Source: an uncultured Leptotrichiaceae bacterium | GTDB lineage: Bacteria > Fusobacteriota > Fusobacteriia > Fusobacteriales > Leptotrichiaceae | Length of the DNA: 8,011 nt | Assembly: GCA_938037005.1 (NCBI GenBank) | Contig: CALHVR010000046.1 | Coordinates: forward strand, 1 to 8,011 | Reading direction: 5' to 3' | In this document: positions 6,924-8,011 of the stretch, in pieces | Numbering within the stretch: the first letter of the stretch is position 1 | Layout: each line of letters begins with the position of its first letter | The notes under the pieces: generated by a model | Databases searched by the model: none | Seen by the model: only the letters and a program-made list of their open reading frames with translations | Told to the model about the DNA's origin: nothing | Translations under genes and position numbers: made by a program

Positions 6924-6946
6924 TATATAGAAATAAAGCAGGTTAA

Positions 6947-7746
6947 TTAGGATTCGCCACAGTTGCACGGTAAATGTTTACCGATAAAACGTTGGTATCC
7001 CCAAGCACCAAGCAAACCACCGACAATGGGTGCAATTAAAGGGACGAGGAAATAAGGAATGGCTAAACCACCAGTGAGCGCAATGTCGCCCCAGCCGGCA
7101 AAATAGGCAAATAATTTCGGGCCAAAGTCACGCGCCGGGTTCATGGCAAAGCCGGTTAATGGACCGGTTGCACCACCGATGACGGCAATAAGTAAACCAA
7201 TCAATAGGGGAGCCATAGGACCTTTGGGTACGCCGTTGCCATCATCGGTTAAGGCTAAGATTAAGCCCATTAAAATGGCGGTAATCACTGTTTCCACTAA
7301 AAATGCTTTGTAAAATGTGATGTGTGGATGCGGATAGGTTGAGAATACATTGGCAACACCAACGGTTTCTCCGCGAACGATATTTTGTGCGGCTTCCGTT
7401 GCGGCAAAAAGATCTTGATAAAGCAAATAAATCAACGCAGCGGCAACAAATGCACCGGCCATTTGCGCGATGATGTAAGGAATCACTTTTTTGCCGTCAA
7501 AGCAAGCAAATTTCCATAAAGCAATGGTTACCGCCGGATTTAAGTGAGCTCCCGATACGCCGGCAGTACAGTATACCGCCATAGCGACTCCGATCCCTCA
7601 AACAATGGATATTTCCCAAAGTCCGAAGGCTGCACCTGCTCTGCTAGTTTTGCTGCTGCGACACAACCGCAACCAAAGAAAATAAGAAGACCTGTACCTA
7701 AAAACTCCGCAATACAAGCACCTTTAAGTGTGTGATTTGTAGTCAT
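6947..7746 (-). pseudogene. glpF: Glycerol uptake facilitator, disrupted by a frameshift and a nonsense codon
   Basis: GlpF is an inner-membrane aquaglyceroporin with six spanning helices and two half-helices that meet at NPA motifs. The first part (MTTNHTLKGACIAEFLGTGLLIFFGCGCVAAAKLA, from ATG 7746) and the rest (GIGVAMAVYCTAGVSGAHLNPAVT to HLPCNCGES, stop 6949-6947) together match GlpF end to end. Two lesions break it: a tandem duplication of CTGCT (7636-7645) shifts the frame, and a TGA (7600-7598) occupies the codon for the tryptophan equivalent to E. coli Trp48. With both repaired it would be 264 residues, a normal length, with NPA at 68-70 and NPAR near 201. AAGGAGA (7757-7751) is a strong ribosome site 4 nt before the ATG. 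Restart at ATG 7582 would lack helix 1 and most of helix 2 and is unlikely to function. Sequencing error is possible for either lesion, less so for both. Confidence 0.9.
7636..7645. repeat. glpF: 5-bp tandem duplication causing the glpF frameshift
   Basis: CTGCT occurs twice in a row (7636-7640 and 7641-7645); AGCAG on the coding strand. Removing one copy changes KLAEQVQPSD to KLAGAAFGLWEIS, which restores the GlpF family sequence. Confidence 0.88.
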
Positions 7747-7779
7747 AAGCTCTCCTTAATAAGAAGGAATTGATAAGAA

Positions 7780-7803
7780 GCATTTCGTTTTAAAACAGAA
7801 TGC
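7780..7803. promoter_or_regulatory. Imperfect 24-bp palindrome in the glpF leader, possible GlpR-type operator
   Basis: GCATTTCGTTTT (7780-7791) and AAAACAGAATGC (7792-7803) are inverted copies matching at 10 of 12 positions with no spacer. The element lies 34-57 bp upstream of the glpF start, where a repressor would block transcription. The TTCG core recalls the enterobacterial GlpR operator, but the overall match is partial, so the assignment to GlpR is a guess. Confidence 0.4.
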
Positions 7804-7805
7804 GG

Positions 7806-7811
7806 CGTCAA
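7806..7811 (-). promoter_or_regulatory. Possible -35 box for glpF
   Basis: On the minus strand TTGACG matches the -35 consensus at five of six positions and lies about 60 bp upstream of the glpF start. I see no convincing -10 at 16-18 bp; TTTTAAAAC sits too close. A CRP-dependent promoter with weak boxes remains possible elsewhere in 7804-7840. Confidence 0.25.
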
Positions 7812-7855
7812 ATTAATGAATAAATTTTCGCCAAGCAAACAAAAATAGTTTAATT

Positions 7856-7871
7856 TGTGAGCAGGATCACA
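7856..7871. promoter_or_regulatory. CRP-cAMP binding site 1 upstream of glpF
   Basis: TGTGA-GCAGGA-TCACA is a perfect match to the TGTGA-N6-TCACA consensus, with A/T-rich flanks. Its centre is about 117 bp upstream of the glpF start codon. Catabolite activation of glycerol uptake by CRP is established in enteric bacteria and fits here. Confidence 0.88.
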
Positions 7872-7887
7872 GAATATTTAATCGTTT

Positions 7888-7903
7888 AAGCAAACGTTTG
7901 CGT
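7888..7903. promoter_or_regulatory. PurR/LacI-family-type operator palindrome
   Basis: AAGCAAACGTTTGCGT contains the perfect 12-bp palindrome GCAAACGTTTGC with the central ACGT typical of LacI-family operators. It matches the idealised E. coli PurR box ACGCAAACGTTTGCGT at 15 of 16 positions. It lies between the two CRP sites. The regulator could be PurR, CytR or another family member, and the target could be glpF or a divergent gene beyond the right edge. Confidence 0.6.
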
Positions 7904-7929
7904 AAATTTTAGAATGTTTGAGCGTTAAG

Positions 7930-7945
7930 CGTGATCATGATCACA
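7930..7945. promoter_or_regulatory. CRP-cAMP binding site 2
   Basis: CGTGA-TCATGA-TCACA fits the CRP consensus at 9 of 10 core positions and contains the perfect 14-bp palindrome GTGATCATGATCAC (7931-7944). Its centre is 74 bp from that of site 1 and about 191 bp upstream of glpF, so it may serve a divergent gene to the right, glpF, or both. Confidence 0.78.
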
Positions 7946-8011
7946 AATTTAGAAATTTATATTTTCTTTTGTTTCCTTTGTTTTCGTTTGATGTGATAAA
8001 ATGAGCATAAA

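Noticed and set aside
6336..6968. Minus-strand open frame of 210 codons that includes the GlpK N-terminus and a novel C-terminal tail
   Set aside because: The tail below 6489 is the antisense of the ATPase and its partner gene, created by the junction. The first 15 codons lie upstream of the true GlpK start at 6923.
6506..7735. Plus-strand open frames at 6506-6688 and 7544-7735
   Set aside because: They are antisense to glpK and glpF, and their products show no family resemblance.
7992..8007. TGTGA followed six bases later by GAGCA, as a third CRP site
   Set aside because: Only the left half fits; the right half matches TCACA poorly.
8001..8011. ATG near the right edge as the start of a divergent gene
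   Set aside because: Only three codons are visible and no good ribosome site precedes it, so no gene can be claimed.

Overview
The window joins two unrelated pieces of DNA. Bases 1 to about 6489-6509 are very AT-rich (one counted 60-base row, 5881-5940, has 16 G/C) and all their genes lie on the + strand. The gene content, the A/T-ending codons and the strong AGGAG-type ribosome sites fit a low-GC anaerobe of the Fusobacteriota (Leptotrichia- or Fusobacterium-like); this assignment is inferred from protein resemblance and composition only. From about 6510 to 8011 the DNA is clearly richer in GC (row 7081-7140 has 34 G/C of 60). It encodes a minus-strand glpF-glpK glycerol operon of gammaproteobacterial, Pasteurellaceae-like type (Haemophilus/Aggregatibacter) with CRP sites upstream.

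Layout of the AT-rich part: the 3' part of a pyrimidine-nucleoside phosphorylase gene (pdp), then deoC, deoB, a NUDIX hydrolase, a GNAT acetyltransferase and a HAD phosphatase, closed by a good intrinsic terminator at 5043-5075. A strong promoter (TTGATT, 17 bp, TATAAT) then drives a second unit: an AAA_14/DUF4143 ATPase followed by the first 24 or so codons of an unrecognised gene, which is cut at the junction. The first unit is a nucleoside and deoxyribose salvage cluster. Pdp cleaves pyrimidine nucleosides to the sugar 1-phosphate, DeoB converts the 1-phosphate to the 5-phosphate, and DeoC splits deoxyribose 5-phosphate into acetaldehyde and glyceraldehyde 3-phosphate. The NUDIX and HAD enzymes could feed nucleotides or ADP-ribose into the same pool (inference).

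Layout of the GC-richer part, read on the minus strand from the right: a regulatory region with two CRP sites flanking a PurR/LacI-type palindrome, a second palindrome nearer the gene, then glpF and the first 145 codons of glpK. glpF is broken twice: a 5-bp tandem duplication shifts the frame, and a TGA replaces the tryptophan equivalent to E. coli GlpF Trp48. glpK stops matching its family exactly where the AT-rich DNA begins.

The most economical reading of the junction is an assembly or cloning chimera between two co-resident (for example oral) bacteria. Two genes are truncated at one point, there is no mobile element, and a stretch of about 21 bases reads sensibly as both genes. I see no convincing new biological system. 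The items most worth a second look are the junction, the doubly broken glpF, the CRP/LacI-type operator array, the Ser for Thr change at the DeoB phospho-acceptor position, and the truncated partner gene of the ATPase.
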